A stretch of DNA of 64,000 bases from Oceanospirillum sp048264105 (GTDB taxonomy: Bacteria > Pseudomonadota > Gammaproteobacteria > Pseudomonadales > Halomonadaceae), in assembly GCA_048264105.1 (NCBI GenBank), contig JBLXDJ010000002.1, forward strand, positions 434,001-498,000. The letters run 5' to 3'. The notes beneath the pieces were generated by a model, which saw only the letters and a list, made by a program, of their open reading frames with translations, did no database searches and was not told the origin of the DNA. Shown one piece after another: positions 1-8,469 of this stretch (positions are counted from its first letter, which is position 1; every line of letters starts with the position of its first letter). The position numbers and the translations under genes were made by a program.

Positions 1-1
1 G

Positions 2-73
2 GAACGCGCTGCAGTAAATGTGCCTGAAGCCTTTAAACAGATGGTCGCTCAGGCTGGTTCAGGTAATTCCTAA
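2..73 (+). CDS. C-terminal end of an unidentified protein (5' end outside window)
   Basis: An open frame enters from the left edge and runs 23 codons to TAA at 71-73, stopping 9 bases before the prkB start. The visible tail (ending QMVAQAGSGNS) is too short to assign. The tight spacing and the shared strand suggest it is cotranscribed with prkB. Confidence 0.5.
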   Translation, partial: ERAAVNVPEAFKQMVAQAGSGNS

Positions 74-82
74 GGGACGTTT

Positions 83-955
83 ATGTCTAGAGAGTATCCG
101 ATTATTGCCGTAACAGGATCTTCCGGCGCAGGTACAACAACGGTTAAGGATGCCTTCGAACGCATGTTCAATCGCGAGCAGATTGAAGCCGCATTTGTTC
201 ACGGGGACAGTTTTCACCGCTATTCCCGTGAAGAGATGACTAAAATTCTGCGTGAGACCCCTGAGCGTAAAAAGTCTCTCAGCCACTTTGCGGTTGAAGC
301 GAACATGCTCGATGAGCTGGACCGGCTGTTTGGTTCCTATGCCGATAATGGAACGGGCATCTACCGTCACTATATTCATGCTGAAGATACTGAAATGCTT
401 GAGCAGGGATATCGCGTGGGTACGTTCACCCCCTGGACAGAGCTGCCGGAAGGCACAGATCTTTTGCTGTATGAAGGCCTGCATGGCGGTCTGGTAACCG
501 ACGAATACAATATCGCCCAGTATGTGGATCTCCTGGTGGGAGTTGCTCCGACGATTAATCTGGAGTGGATTCAGAAGATCGACCGGGACACCAATCTGCG
601 TGGTTATTCTCAGGAAGCGGTGATCGATACGATTCAGAGTCGTATGTCCGATTATATGCAGTACATCCTGCCGCAGTTCAGCCGGACGCATATCAACTTC
701 CAGCGCATTCCCACGGTGGATACGTCCAACCCACTGGCGTTGCAGGATGTGCCCTCCAATGACGAGAGCATGGTGATCATTCGTTTCAAAGATCGCTCTT
801 CGACCGATTTTCCCTATCTGCTGGCGATGGTGAAAGACTCCTTTATGGCCCGCCCGGATACGCTGGTGATTCCCGGAGGCAAAATGAGTCTGGCAATGGA
901 GTTGATTCTGACACCCCGGATTCATGAGCTGCTGGAAAACCGACGTTTCCGCTAG
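83..955 (+). CDS. prkB: Phosphoribulokinase, PrkB type
   Basis: This 290-residue protein is a P-loop phosphoribulokinase/uridine kinase-family enzyme. It would phosphorylate ribulose 5-phosphate, or a related sugar phosphate, with ATP. The Walker A loop GSSGAGTT lies at residues 12-19, and the length matches the short bacterial PrkB form (about 290 residues). AAGGGA sits seven bases before the ATG. PrkB proteins of this kind are found in heterotrophs that have no Calvin cycle, and their physiological role is unsettled. No RuBisCO or other Calvin-cycle gene lies nearby; rpe at 17.3 kb is the ordinary pentose-phosphate gene. Family assignment is firm; the in vivo substrate is not. Confidence 0.88.
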   Translation: MSREYPIIAVTGSSGAGTTTVKDAFERMFNREQIEAAFVHGDSFHRYSREEMTKILRETPERKKSLSHFAVEANMLDELDRLFGSYADNGTGIYRHYIHAEDTEMLEQGYRVGTFTPWTELPEGTDLLLYEGLHGGLVTDEYNIAQYVDLLVGVAPTINLEWIQKIDRDTNLRGYSQEAVIDTIQSRMSDYMQYILPQFSRTHINFQRIPTVDTSNPLALQDVPSNDESMVIIRFKDRSSTDFPYLLAMVKDSFMARPDTLVIPGGKMSLAMELILTPRIHELLENRRFR

Positions 956-1030
956 CCTCTTTTATGTTTGTTCGTAACTTCTTGTCGTACAAATGTGATC
1001 CATCCCAAATAAAGCGGTTAACCATGACAG

Positions 1031-1052
1031 ACCTCCTTTACGGAGGTTTTTT
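1031..1052 (+). terminator. Rho-independent terminator after prkB
   Basis: The stem ACCTCC/GGAGGT with a TTTAC loop is followed directly by a run of T. It separates prkB from the downstream chemoreceptor gene. Confidence 0.75.
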
Positions 1053-1116
1053 CATGCCTCATCATGTAGGGATGATCTGAATTTCCACAGCACGTACCTG
1101 AACAGAGGGAAGTTGC

Positions 1117-2295
1117 ATGAAGCAGAGTATTCAGCAGCGGTTACTGATTTCGTTTATCGGTTTTGGCCTGTTTATGGGGGCGGTTTTTCCCCTCTATGCG
1201 CAGGGCTTTGTGACCTTTAACGAGGGCATGAAAGGCTGGTTTATTGTCGGCTGTTTAGGTGCCGGTGTGGTGATCGGGCTATTTAATTACTGGCTGTTTA
1301 AACGACTGGTTTTAGTCCCTCTGGAGCAGATCGCTCTTGTTTCAAAGGCCGTGGCTGAGGGTGACCTGAGCAAACGCTGTAACATCAGAAGTGAAGATAC
1401 CTTTGGTGAAATTATCCGACACTTCAATCAGATGAATCAGAGTCAGCGTGATCTGGTGGAAGCGGTTCAGGCCAGTGGCGATATTATTCACACCTCGATG
1501 CAGTCTCTGAACCGGCAGACCGAGCGGACCCGTGCCGATGTGATCAGCCAGAATGACAGCCTGGGTCAGATTAATGAGACGGTTTCGACCATGGCTGATG
1601 CGGTTGTCAGTATCGCATCCCATGCCCAGTCCACCGCCGGAGTTGCTCAGCATACGGAAGAGCAGGCCCGGCAGGGTAACGCTGTGGTTCAGGATGGCAT
1701 TACCGGCATCAGCCAGCTGATCAATGATGTTAATTCGGTCAGTGACACCCTGCAGGGGTTGGCCCGGGAAGCTGAAAATATCGGTGAGGTGCTGGATATC
1801 ATTGAAGGCATCGCTGAGCAAACTAATCTGTTGGCTCTGAATGCGGCCATTGAAGCTGCCCGTGCCGGCGAGCAGGGGCGGGGTTTTGCTGTTGTTGCTG
1901 ATGAAGTACGGACACTGGCCAGCCGTTCCCGTCAGGCGACAGAAGATATTCATGGCATGATCGATCGTCTGCAGGAGCAGTCCCGGGATGCTGTGACGGC
2001 GATGAGTCATGGTCAGAGCAGCGCCCAGTCCAGTGTGGATCAGATCCGGGAAACCGGTGAAGCGCTGGAAAGCATTACTCAGGCGGTGATTGATATTGCA
2101 GAAATGAACTCAGACATCAGCCGCACGGCCAATGCGTATAGCGGCTCAGCGGAAGAGGTTGTCACCCAGATGCAGTCACTGCAGTCGATGGTGGCAGAAA
2201 CTCAGCAGGATGCAGATGCCGCCGAACAGGCCTCCAGATCGCTTTCCGAGGCGGTTTCCGGTCTGCAGCAGCGCGTACAGCGCTACCGGACCTGA
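1117..2295 (+). CDS. Methyl-accepting chemotaxis protein without a periplasmic sensor domain
   Basis: This 392-residue chemoreceptor has two N-terminal membrane segments (about 8-28 and 41-61) joined by only a dozen residues. A HAMP domain (about 62-115) and a cytoplasmic signalling coiled coil follow. The highly conserved hairpin tip that binds CheA/CheW lies around 230-270 (EGIAEQTNLLALNAAIEAAR). There is no room for a periplasmic ligand-binding domain, so any stimulus must be sensed in the membrane, at the HAMP domain or through a partner. No C-terminal CheR/CheB docking pentapeptide is visible. GAGGGA precedes the ATG. No chemotaxis genes adjoin it, and no FliA promoter is visible upstream. 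Confidence 0.92.
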   Translation: MKQSIQQRLLISFIGFGLFMGAVFPLYAQGFVTFNEGMKGWFIVGCLGAGVVIGLFNYWLFKRLVLVPLEQIALVSKAVAEGDLSKRCNIRSEDTFGEIIRHFNQMNQSQRDLVEAVQASGDIIHTSMQSLNRQTERTRADVISQNDSLGQINETVSTMADAVVSIASHAQSTAGVAQHTEEQARQGNAVVQDGITGISQLINDVNSVSDTLQGLAREAENIGEVLDIIEGIAEQTNLLALNAAIEAARAGEQGRGFAVVADEVRTLASRSRQATEDIHGMIDRLQEQSRDAVTAMSHGQSSAQSSVDQIRETGEALESITQAVIDIAEMNSDISRTANAYSGSAEEVVTQMQSLQSMVAETQQDADAAEQASRSLSEAVSGLQQRVQRYRT

Positions 2296-2417
2296 GTTGT
2301 ATTCATCTTAAGTCGGACAGGGCTAGGAAGCGGCGATCCGCAGGTCTACAATGATTCTTTAGCTCTTACATGCTTAAACTGCTACATGCTTAATTACTGC
2401 ACAATGGCGTTTTAGCG

Positions 2418-2439
2418 ATGGCACACTGATCTGTGCCAT
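2418..2439. repeat. 8-bp perfect inverted repeat between MCP and hinT
   Basis: ATGGCACA (2418-2425) and TGTGCCAT (2432-2439) are separated by six bases. No T-run follows, so it is not a standard terminator. It could be a hairpin in the hinT leader or a protein site. Just upstream, ACATGCTTAA occurs twice in tandem. Confidence 0.4.
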
Positions 2440-2492
2440 TAAGCCAGTGTCTTCATATCGTAAAGACTTCATCTTTAAACGGAACTGATATT

Positions 2493-2834
2493 ATGGATTG
2501 TCTGTTTTGTAAATTAGTGGCGCGGGAGATCCCGGCCGATATCGTCTTCGAGGACGATGATGTTATCGCCTTTCGCGATATCGCCCCTCAGGCTCCGACT
2601 CATATTCTGATTATTCCCAAGCGTCATATCTCGACACTGAATGATCTCACTGAGGAAGATTGTGCGCTGGTGGGACGTCTTCAGTTTACCGCGCAGAAGA
2701 TCGCGAAAGAGGTGGGTATCGCTGAAGATGGCTACCGTGTGGTGATGAATTGTAATGAAGCGGGTGGGCAAACGGTCTACCACATTCATATGCACCTGCT
2801 GGGTGGTCGGGAGATGACCTGGCCTCCGGGTTAA
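2493..2834 (+). CDS. hinT: HIT-family purine nucleoside phosphoramidase HinT
   Basis: This 113-residue histidine-triad protein of the HinT branch hydrolyses adenosine phosphoramidates such as AMP-lysine. The triad His97-x-His99-x-His101 is present (YHIHMHLLGG), as is the N-terminal CLFCK motif typical of bacterial HinT. I place the start at ATG 2493, giving MDCLFCK, because the extra 20 codons upstream do not resemble the family. A strong terminator follows after nine bases, so it is probably monocistronic. Confidence 0.92.
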   Translation: MDCLFCKLVAREIPADIVFEDDDVIAFRDIAPQAPTHILIIPKRHISTLNDLTEEDCALVGRLQFTAQKIAKEVGIAEDGYRVVMNCNEAGGQTVYHIHMHLLGGREMTWPPG

Positions 2835-2842
2835 GCAAAACC

Positions 2843-2872
2843 AAAAACGGGTGTCGAAAGACACCCGTTTTT
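2843..2872 (+). terminator. Terminator after hinT
   Basis: The stem AAAAACGGGTGTC / GACACCCGTTTTT is perfect, has a GAAA loop and ends in a T-run. Confidence 0.9.
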
Positions 2873-3031
2873 CGTTGGTCGGAATAAATTGTACATATTT
2901 TGATCTGACTCATACGTCATGCCCCACGTGAATGGTTTGAGAGTCGATCAGCAAAACGTCACATTCAGTAGGGATACTGAGTTCAGGCCGGAAGCCTGTC
3001 AGACTTCAATATCGATGTAGGAATTAAAATT

Positions 3032-4006
3032 ATGGATCAGGTGATTCGCGAAATTCTGGTGCCGGGCGCACCTCGGGTAGAAGACCATCATCATGAGCAG
3101 CTGAATGCTTTTCTGGAGCAGGCAAAAAAATATGAGCCTATCCCGACAGCGGTTGTGCACCCTGGCGATGGCAACAGCCTTCTGGGCGCGATTGAAGCGG
3201 CCGAGGAAGGTCTGATCATCCCTTATCTGGTGGGGCCGGAAGCTAAGATTCGGTCGGTAGCGGAAGAGTGCGGCGTTGACCTGAGCAAGTACAAGATTAT
3301 CTCTACGGCACACAGCCATGAGTCTGCAGAACTTGCCGCTCAGATGGCACACCGTGGTGAAGTACAGGCGCTGATGAAAGGCAGTCTGGGTTCTTCTGAA
3401 CTGCTGGCGGCAATTATCGACAAAAAAGCCGGCCTGAGAACCGAATACCGCTTAAGCCACGTGTTTGTTATGGATGTTCCCAGCTATCACAAAACACTGA
3501 TCGTGACAGATGCGGCTATCAATGTGCACCCGGATCTGATGACGAAAAAAGATATCACCCAGAATGCGATCAACTGTGCCCATGCCCTAGGTATTGAACA
3601 GCCGAAAGTGGCTATTCTGGCGGCGGTTGAAAAGGTTAAGCCGGGTATGCAGAGCACACTGGATGCTGCAGCGTTATGCAAAATGGCAGACCGCAAGCAG
3701 ATCACAGGGGGACTGCTGGATGGTCCGCTGGCTTTTGATAATGCGATTTCAAAAGAAGCCGCGCTGGATAAAGGCATCGACTCAGAAGTCAGCGGAGACG
3801 TGGATATTCTGCTGGTGCCTGATCTGGAGTCCGGCAATATTCTCGCGAAACAGCTGCAGTATCTTGCTGGCGCTAAATCAGCGGGCATCGTTCTGGGGGC
3901 TAAGGTTCCTGTTATTCTGACCAGCCGTGCGGCTAAGCCTCTGGAGCGTTTAAGTTCCTGTGCGGTCGCTTCCCTGGTTGCCCATAAGCAGGGACTGATG
4001 CTTTAA
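3032..4006 (+). CDS. pta: Phosphate acetyl/butyryltransferase (short Pta)
   Basis: This 324-residue protein belongs to the phosphate acetyl/butyryltransferase family, which interconverts acetyl-CoA and acetyl phosphate. It is the short single-domain form, without the N-terminal BioD-like and DRTGG domains of E. coli Pta. AGGA precedes the ATG, and ackA follows about 100 bases downstream on the same strand. The pair would form the acetate overflow and assimilation pathway. Some short proteins of this family prefer other acyl groups or serve sulfoacetaldehyde catabolism; the ackA neighbour favours acetate. Confidence 0.85.
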   Translation: MDQVIREILVPGAPRVEDHHHEQLNAFLEQAKKYEPIPTAVVHPGDGNSLLGAIEAAEEGLIIPYLVGPEAKIRSVAEECGVDLSKYKIISTAHSHESAELAAQMAHRGEVQALMKGSLGSSELLAAIIDKKAGLRTEYRLSHVFVMDVPSYHKTLIVTDAAINVHPDLMTKKDITQNAINCAHALGIEQPKVAILAAVEKVKPGMQSTLDAAALCKMADRKQITGGLLDGPLAFDNAISKEAALDKGIDSEVSGDVDILLVPDLESGNILAKQLQYLAGAKSAGIVLGAKVPVILTSRAAKPLERLSSCAVASLVAHKQGLML

Positions 4007-4104
4007 GGTTGCTCACTTGTTGAGATCCTTACTGCTGATATTTTTTGGGTTTCAGTAAGCCCGACGCTCAGACAGATGCATGCTGTAAACAGGAACAAGA
4101 TTCT

Positions 4105-5304
4105 ATGAATTCAATTTTGATTGTTAACGCGGGTTCATCCAGCCTGAAATGCTCTATTTTTGATGAAGATGGTGGCGAGATCCGCCAGCATTTCCGCGTA
4201 AAGGTCGCGAACCTTGCCGGTCCTGCACATCTGGAGATCTACGATCACAGCGAGAAAGTAGATGGCATCTTAGTGGATAAGATGGATATCTCCGCTGAGG
4301 AGCTGGATGTCGCTCATAGTCAGGCGCATCATCAGGCTCTGTCGGTGGTGATGAACTGGCTGGACCGGAATACCAAGTTTAAGGTCACTCAGGTGGGGCA
4401 CCGGATTGTCCACGGTGGCGACTTGTATTCGGAACCTGTGGTGATCACCGACAAGGTGCTGGAAAACCTGTCTAAACTGATCCCGCTGGCGCCGCTGCAT
4501 CAGCCCTACAACCTGAAGCTGGTCGAGGTTTGTCAGGATCTTTTACCGGGACTACCTCAGGTGGCGTGCTTTGACACTGCGTTTCATAGCTCGATTCCTG
4601 ATGTCGCCCGAAACTTTGCTATTCCCCGTGCACTGACCCGTGAAGGCGTGCGCCGCTATGGTTTCCATGGCTTGTCCTATCAGTATATCCACAACAAACT
4701 GACTGAACTGGATGCTGATCTTGCTGAGGGCAAGCTTGTTGTCGCGCACCTTGGTGCCGGTGCCAGTATGTGCGCTATCGAGAACGGTGACAGTATCGCG
4801 TCAACCATGGGCTTTACCGCGCTGGATGGTCTGCCGATGGGAAGCCGCTGCGGACAGATCGATCCCGGTGTACTCCTTTATCTGATGCGTGAGCATAAGA
4901 TGGATGTGGATGCGATCGAGGGGCTGCTGTACAAGAAAAGTGGCTGGCTGGGTGTTTCCGGTGTGAGTAGCGATATGCTGACGCTGCATAAACAGGACAG
5001 CGACCACGCCCGTGAAGCCGTGGATATGTTTGTTTACCGCATCGCCCGTGAAACCGGATCATTGGTGGCGTCAATGGGTGGCATCGACAGCTTTGTCTTT
5101 ACCGGTGGTGTGGGTGAAAACGATGCTGAGATTCGTGCTCAGGTTGCTCATCAGAACGAATGGTTGGGTATGAAGCTGGATCCGGAACGCAACGCGGCCA
5201 ATGAATATCTGATCAGTGCGGATGACAGTAAAGTGAAGGTCTTTGCGATTCCGACCAATGAAGAGCTGATGATTGCGCGGCACACATCCCGACTGTTGCG
5301 CTAA
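4105..5304 (+). CDS. ackA: Acetate kinase
   Basis: This 399-residue ASKHA-fold kinase converts acetyl phosphate and ADP to acetate and ATP, reversibly. The N-terminal NAGSSSLK motif (residues 8-15), the central GFHGLSYQ segment and the C-terminal GGVGEND motif are all present. The start is taken at ATG 4105, preceded by AGGA; this gives the usual family length of about 400 residues. It lies downstream of pta and is followed by a strong terminator at 5348-5391. Confidence 0.96.
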   Translation: MNSILIVNAGSSSLKCSIFDEDGGEIRQHFRVKVANLAGPAHLEIYDHSEKVDGILVDKMDISAEELDVAHSQAHHQALSVVMNWLDRNTKFKVTQVGHRIVHGGDLYSEPVVITDKVLENLSKLIPLAPLHQPYNLKLVEVCQDLLPGLPQVACFDTAFHSSIPDVARNFAIPRALTREGVRRYGFHGLSYQYIHNKLTELDADLAEGKLVVAHLGAGASMCAIENGDSIASTMGFTALDGLPMGSRCGQIDPGVLLYLMREHKMDVDAIEGLLYKKSGWLGVSGVSSDMLTLHKQDSDHAREAVDMFVYRIARETGSLVASMGGIDSFVFTGGVGENDAEIRAQVAHQNEWLGMKLDPERNAANEYLISADDSKVKVFAIPTNEELMIARHTSRLLR

Positions 5305-5347
5305 GCGGTTTTACCAGAGTGGATGGCGGCAACCGATGTCGTCAGAT

Positions 5348-5391
5348 GTAAGGCATGTCTTCCTGTTTGGGATGCATGCCTTACTGTTTTT
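5348..5391 (+). terminator. Terminator after ackA
   Basis: The 10-bp perfect stem GTAAGGCATG / CATGCCTTAC closes a 17-base loop and is followed by TGTTTTT. Confidence 0.8.
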
Positions 5392-5533
5392 CGGGCATTG
5401 GGATTACCGATGGTATCTTCCCGGAAACACTCTTGATTTAACTCATCGGCTTTTTAAAAAGTCCGTATAAAGCCGTAGCCGAATGAGCAGGCATTCGATA
5501 ACATGCCCTGCAGATACAGGTGAGGTTTCCCCC

Positions 5534-6181
5534 ATGCAAAATATTCGTCAACACACACCTTTGGATAAAATCCTGATTGGTGCTGATACGGTTCTTAAAA
5601 CACTGATTCCCGGTGCAGCCGAGCCCTATCGCCCGAACCCTTCCCGTGCTGAAGCTGAGCAGGATATGACACCGACCGAGCGTAAGCATGCCGCAGGTCT
5701 GATGCGTATTAATCATACCGGCGAAGTTTGTGCTCAGGCGCTCTATCAGGGGCAGTCGGTTACCGCTAAGCTGCCTGAAGTTCGTGAACAGATGGAAGAA
5801 GCGGCCCGTGAAGAGATCGACCATCTGGCCTGGTGTGAACAACGTATTCGCCAGCTGGGAAGTCGTCCCAGTTTGTTGAATCCTGTGTTTTATGGACTAT
5901 CTTTTGGAATTGGTGCCGCTGCGGGTGCTGCCGGAGACAAATACAGTCTCGGTTTTGTTGCCGCTACTGAGCAGCAGGTGTGCAAACATCTGGAATCGCA
6001 CATGCAGAATCTGCCATCCGGCGACCAGAAAAGCCGCGCCATTCTTGAACAGATGTATATCGATGAAGAGCAGCATGCCAATCAGGCGCTGGATGCTGGC
6101 GGTATCCGCTTTCCGGTTCCTGTCAAAATGGCGATGAAACTAATGTCTAAAGTGATGACAAAATCTGTTTATCGCATTTGA
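5534..6181 (+). CDS. coq7: Coq7-family 3-demethoxyubiquinol hydroxylase
   Basis: This 215-residue di-iron monooxygenase carries out the last ring hydroxylation of ubiquinone biosynthesis. It replaces the flavoprotein UbiF of E. coli. The carboxylate/His ligand set of the family is visible: Glu64 (NHTGE), Glu94 and His97 (EEIDH), Glu146 (ATEQ), and Glu178/His181 (DEEQH). I chose ATG 5534 (MQNIRQ) because GAGGT lies seven bases before it and the resulting 215 residues is the typical length. An upstream in-frame start at 5483 would add 17 unrelated residues. Confidence 0.93.
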   Translation: MQNIRQHTPLDKILIGADTVLKTLIPGAAEPYRPNPSRAEAEQDMTPTERKHAAGLMRINHTGEVCAQALYQGQSVTAKLPEVREQMEEAAREEIDHLAWCEQRIRQLGSRPSLLNPVFYGLSFGIGAAAGAAGDKYSLGFVAATEQQVCKHLESHMQNLPSGDQKSRAILEQMYIDEEQHANQALDAGGIRFPVPVKMAMKLMSKVMTKSVYRI

Positions 6182-6329
6182 TGGCTAAGTGTTGCAGAAT
6201 GTAACCGCTGTCTGGCCAAAAGTCAGGGCAGCGGATGATTTAGGAGTTGGCAGAAAATCAGCCTGCTGACTCCGGCAATCAGACATCATGGATTCATGGA
6301 AGTGATGTCTATACTTCAGGAGAAAAGCA

Positions 6330-6728
6330 ATGACTGCTTCTTTAAACCGGGCTGATAAGCCTTCCCCAAGCGGTGCTGTAGCCTTTTTATCAGCTTATGC
6401 ATCTCTCCCGTTCCGCCACCATGCTCTGGTTGGCTGTGCCTTTCTGCTCATTATTGGCGCTGTGAAATTCCTGATCAGCGTAAGCCAGCCGGAAGGTATC
6501 TGGTGGGAAGCTCTGAATACCATCAACCTTTTTGTTGTGATCAGTACGCTGATGTACGGCGCGATCTTCTTTTCTCAGGTGATGGCGAGCCTTGGCGCTC
6601 AGATTACACAGATCCTGTTTCCCGGTGATAAAGCGATGGCTACAGGTTGTGTCCTGGGTGTCATGATGTCTGGTGTGCTGATTATGCTGCTGGCACCTTA
6701 CGTGCTGGATCTGATCTGGCGCGCGTAG
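6330..6728 (+). CDS. Small inner-membrane protein of unknown function
   Basis: I do not recognise this 132-residue protein. It has a polar N-terminal tail of about 30 residues and then three hydrophobic segments (about 32-51, 63-86 and 103-128). A conserved-looking SQPEGIWWEALN loop joins the first two. AGGAG lies seven bases before the ATG, so translation is credible. It stands alone between coq7 and the convergent speD, sharing the bidirectional terminator at 6811-6849. Nothing in the neighbourhood fixes its role. Confidence 0.7.
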   Translation: MTASLNRADKPSPSGAVAFLSAYASLPFRHHALVGCAFLLIIGAVKFLISVSQPEGIWWEALNTINLFVVISTLMYGAIFFSQVMASLGAQITQILFPGDKAMATGCVLGVMMSGVLIMLLAPYVLDLIWRA

Positions 6729-6810
6729 CTGCTTCGTCATGGATAGCTTTAAGATCACCTGAATCACCGTTATGTTGACTGTTTACTGAGTCGACAATAA
6801 CGGAGCTAAA

Positions 6811-6849
6811 AAAAACCGCCTGTGGCTAATCGCGACAGGCGGTTTTTTT
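6811..6849. terminator. Bidirectional terminator between the small membrane protein gene and speD
   Basis: AAAAACCGCCTGT (6811-6823) pairs with ACAGGCGGTTTTTTT (6835-6849). A-tracts and T-tracts on both sides allow it to serve the two convergent genes. Confidence 0.88.
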
Positions 6850-6871
6850 CTCGGTAAAAGCTACCGGGGCG

Positions 6872-7660
6872 TTACTCGATATTGCGCGAGTAGAAAATCT
6901 CCAGCATCTCTTTACGAAGACGGGCTTCAATATCCGCCGCTTCTTCAAAGGTCAGCTTGTTCTTGTCCACGCCGAACAGGTAGTTATCCAGCTCAAAATC
7001 CTTCAGCAGCATTTTGGTGTGGAACATATTTTCCTGATAAACATTCACATCAATCATCTGATACGCATTCTTGGTATCTTCAGACAGATAATCCTGAATC
7101 GAGGTGATCGGATGGTCGATAAACAGCTTACGACCAGACTCATCACGGGTGAAGCCGCGAACACGGTAATCCATGGTCACGATATCGGAATCGAAACTGT
7201 GGATCAGGTAGTTCAGAGCCTTCAATGGAGAGATCATGCCGCAGGTTGAGACATCAATATCCAGACGGAAGGTACTGATACCACCATCAGGATGGCTTTC
7301 CGGATAGGTGTGAACCGTTACGTGACTTTTATCCAGATGCGCAACCACCGTCTCTGGCAGTGGCCCGGGGCCAACTTCATTTTCTGATTCATCGGTCAGT
7401 TCATGTTCTGCGATCAGAACCGTTACACTGGCACCATGCGGATCGTAATCCTGACGTGCGATGTTCAGAATGTGGGCACCAATAATATTGGTCACATCTT
7501 TTAAGATCTGCGTTAGGCGCTCGGCGTTATACAGCTCATCGATATAATCGATGTACTCTTCACGCTGCTGCTCTGTCTTGGCATAGCAGATGTCATAAAT
7601 GTTAAAGCTCAGGGAACTGGTAAGGTTGTTAAACCCATGAAGCCTGATATTGTCCTTCAC
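6872..7660 (-). CDS. speD: S-adenosylmethionine decarboxylase proenzyme (class 1A)
   Basis: This 262-residue protein is close to E. coli SpeD along its whole length. It makes decarboxylated SAM, the aminopropyl donor for spermidine. Self-cleavage before Ser112 (LDKSHVTVHTYPESHP) would generate the pyruvoyl cofactor. The start is GTG at 7660, giving MKDNIRLHGFNN, which aligns with the E. coli N-terminus; no in-frame ATG fits better. No spermidine synthase (speE) gene is adjacent. The promoter region contains an unusual long inverted repeat (7714-7758). Confidence 0.95.
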   Translation of the reverse strand: MKDNIRLHGFNNLTSSLSFNIYDICYAKTEQQREEYIDYIDELYNAERLTQILKDVTNIIGAHILNIARQDYDPHGASVTVLIAEHELTDESENEVGPGPLPETVVAHLDKSHVTVHTYPESHPDGGISTFRLDIDVSTCGMISPLKALNYLIHSFDSDIVTMDYRVRGFTRDESGRKLFIDHPITSIQDYLSEDTKNAYQMIDVNVYQENMFHTKMLLKDFELDNYLFGVDKNKLTFEEAADIEARLRKEMLEIFYSRNIE

Positions 7661-7713
7661 GCCCGAGACCTCGCGTAGTGCAAATTCGTGAAAATACCCA
7701 CCAACCTATCGGC

Positions 7714-7758
7714 TAGCCACTTTTGAAAGGCGCGTATTATGCCTATAAAAAGTGGCTA
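7714..7758 (-). promoter_or_regulatory. 11-bp inverted repeat flanking the predicted speD -10 element
   Basis: TAGCCACTTTT (7714-7724) and AAAAGTGGCTA (7748-7758) form a perfect 11-bp inverted repeat with a 23-bp spacer. Within the spacer, on the minus strand, lies CATAAT (complement of 7736-7741), a good -10 for speD. The arm centres are 34 bp apart, about three helical turns, as expected for two repressor half-sites straddling a promoter. The regulator is unknown. A transcribed hairpin is the alternative reading. Confidence 0.5.
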
Positions 7759-7817
7759 TTGCACAAAAAAATTACCCTTTATTTTTCATGCCTTCAGCGC
7801 CGTTCTGGCACGTTTTT

Positions 7818-8237
7818 TTACAGCTCAATAATTTCGTAATCATGGCTGATTTCAACACCGCCAGCGGCCAGCATAATTGACGCAGAGCAGTACTTTTCTG
7901 CAGACAATTCAACGGCACGCTTAACGTGTGCTTCTTTAATACCACGACCTTTGATCACGAAATGAAGGTGGATTTTGGTAAACAGAGCCGGAACCGCATC
8001 GGCACGCTCTGATTCAATTTCAACATAGCAGTCACTGACGTCCTGACGGGATTTTTGCAGGATACCAATCACATCGAATGAGCTGCAGGAGCCCAGGCCC
8101 ATCAGCAGCAGTTCCATCGGACGTGGCCCGGTATTACGGCCGCCCTTCTCTGGTGGGCCATCAACAACAATCGCATGGCCTGAGCCGGACTCTGCCAGAA
8201 ACTGAACACCATCGGTCCATTTAACAACTGCTTTCAT
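7818..8237 (-). CDS. OsmC-family peroxiredoxin-like protein (YhfA type)
   Basis: This 139-residue OsmC/Ohr-fold protein has both family cysteines, Cys51 (GSCSSFD) and Cys117 (KYCSAS). They would form the thiol pair that reduces organic hydroperoxides in this fold. The sequence resembles the YhfA subgroup, whose substrate is not well defined. AGGAGA precedes the ATG. It is divergent from crp, the same arrangement as osmC/vfr in Pseudomonas, and upstream of speD on the same strand. Confidence 0.85.
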   Translation of the reverse strand: MKAVVKWTDGVQFLAESGSGHAIVVDGPPEKGGRNTGPRPMELLLMGLGSCSSFDVIGILQKSRQDVSDCYVEIESERADAVPALFTKIHLHFVIKGRGIKEAHVKRAVELSAEKYCSASIMLAAGGVEISHDYEIIEL

Positions 8238-8469
8238 TCTGCTGTTATCTCCTGCTTAAGTATTTGAGTTATATAGATGAAGTGTTTGAATTTATAAATG
8301 AAATGATAGCTGGCAATATCGCTGATATGGTCGAACCACGCAAGTTTTCCGGCAAAAATGCGCCCTCATCAGGCTGGGGGGGCACCTGGGGGCTTTGTTG
8401 TTTGCCAGCAGATCAGGTATTGTCTTCATCGGTAGCTTTATGTTGGCTTTATAAAAAGGGTTTTTTGCT

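Noticed and set aside
59..925. Long minus-strand open frame antisense to prkB (about 288 codons)
   Set aside because: The plus-strand frame has a P-loop kinase with a ribosome-binding site; the antisense frame has no recognisable protein features.
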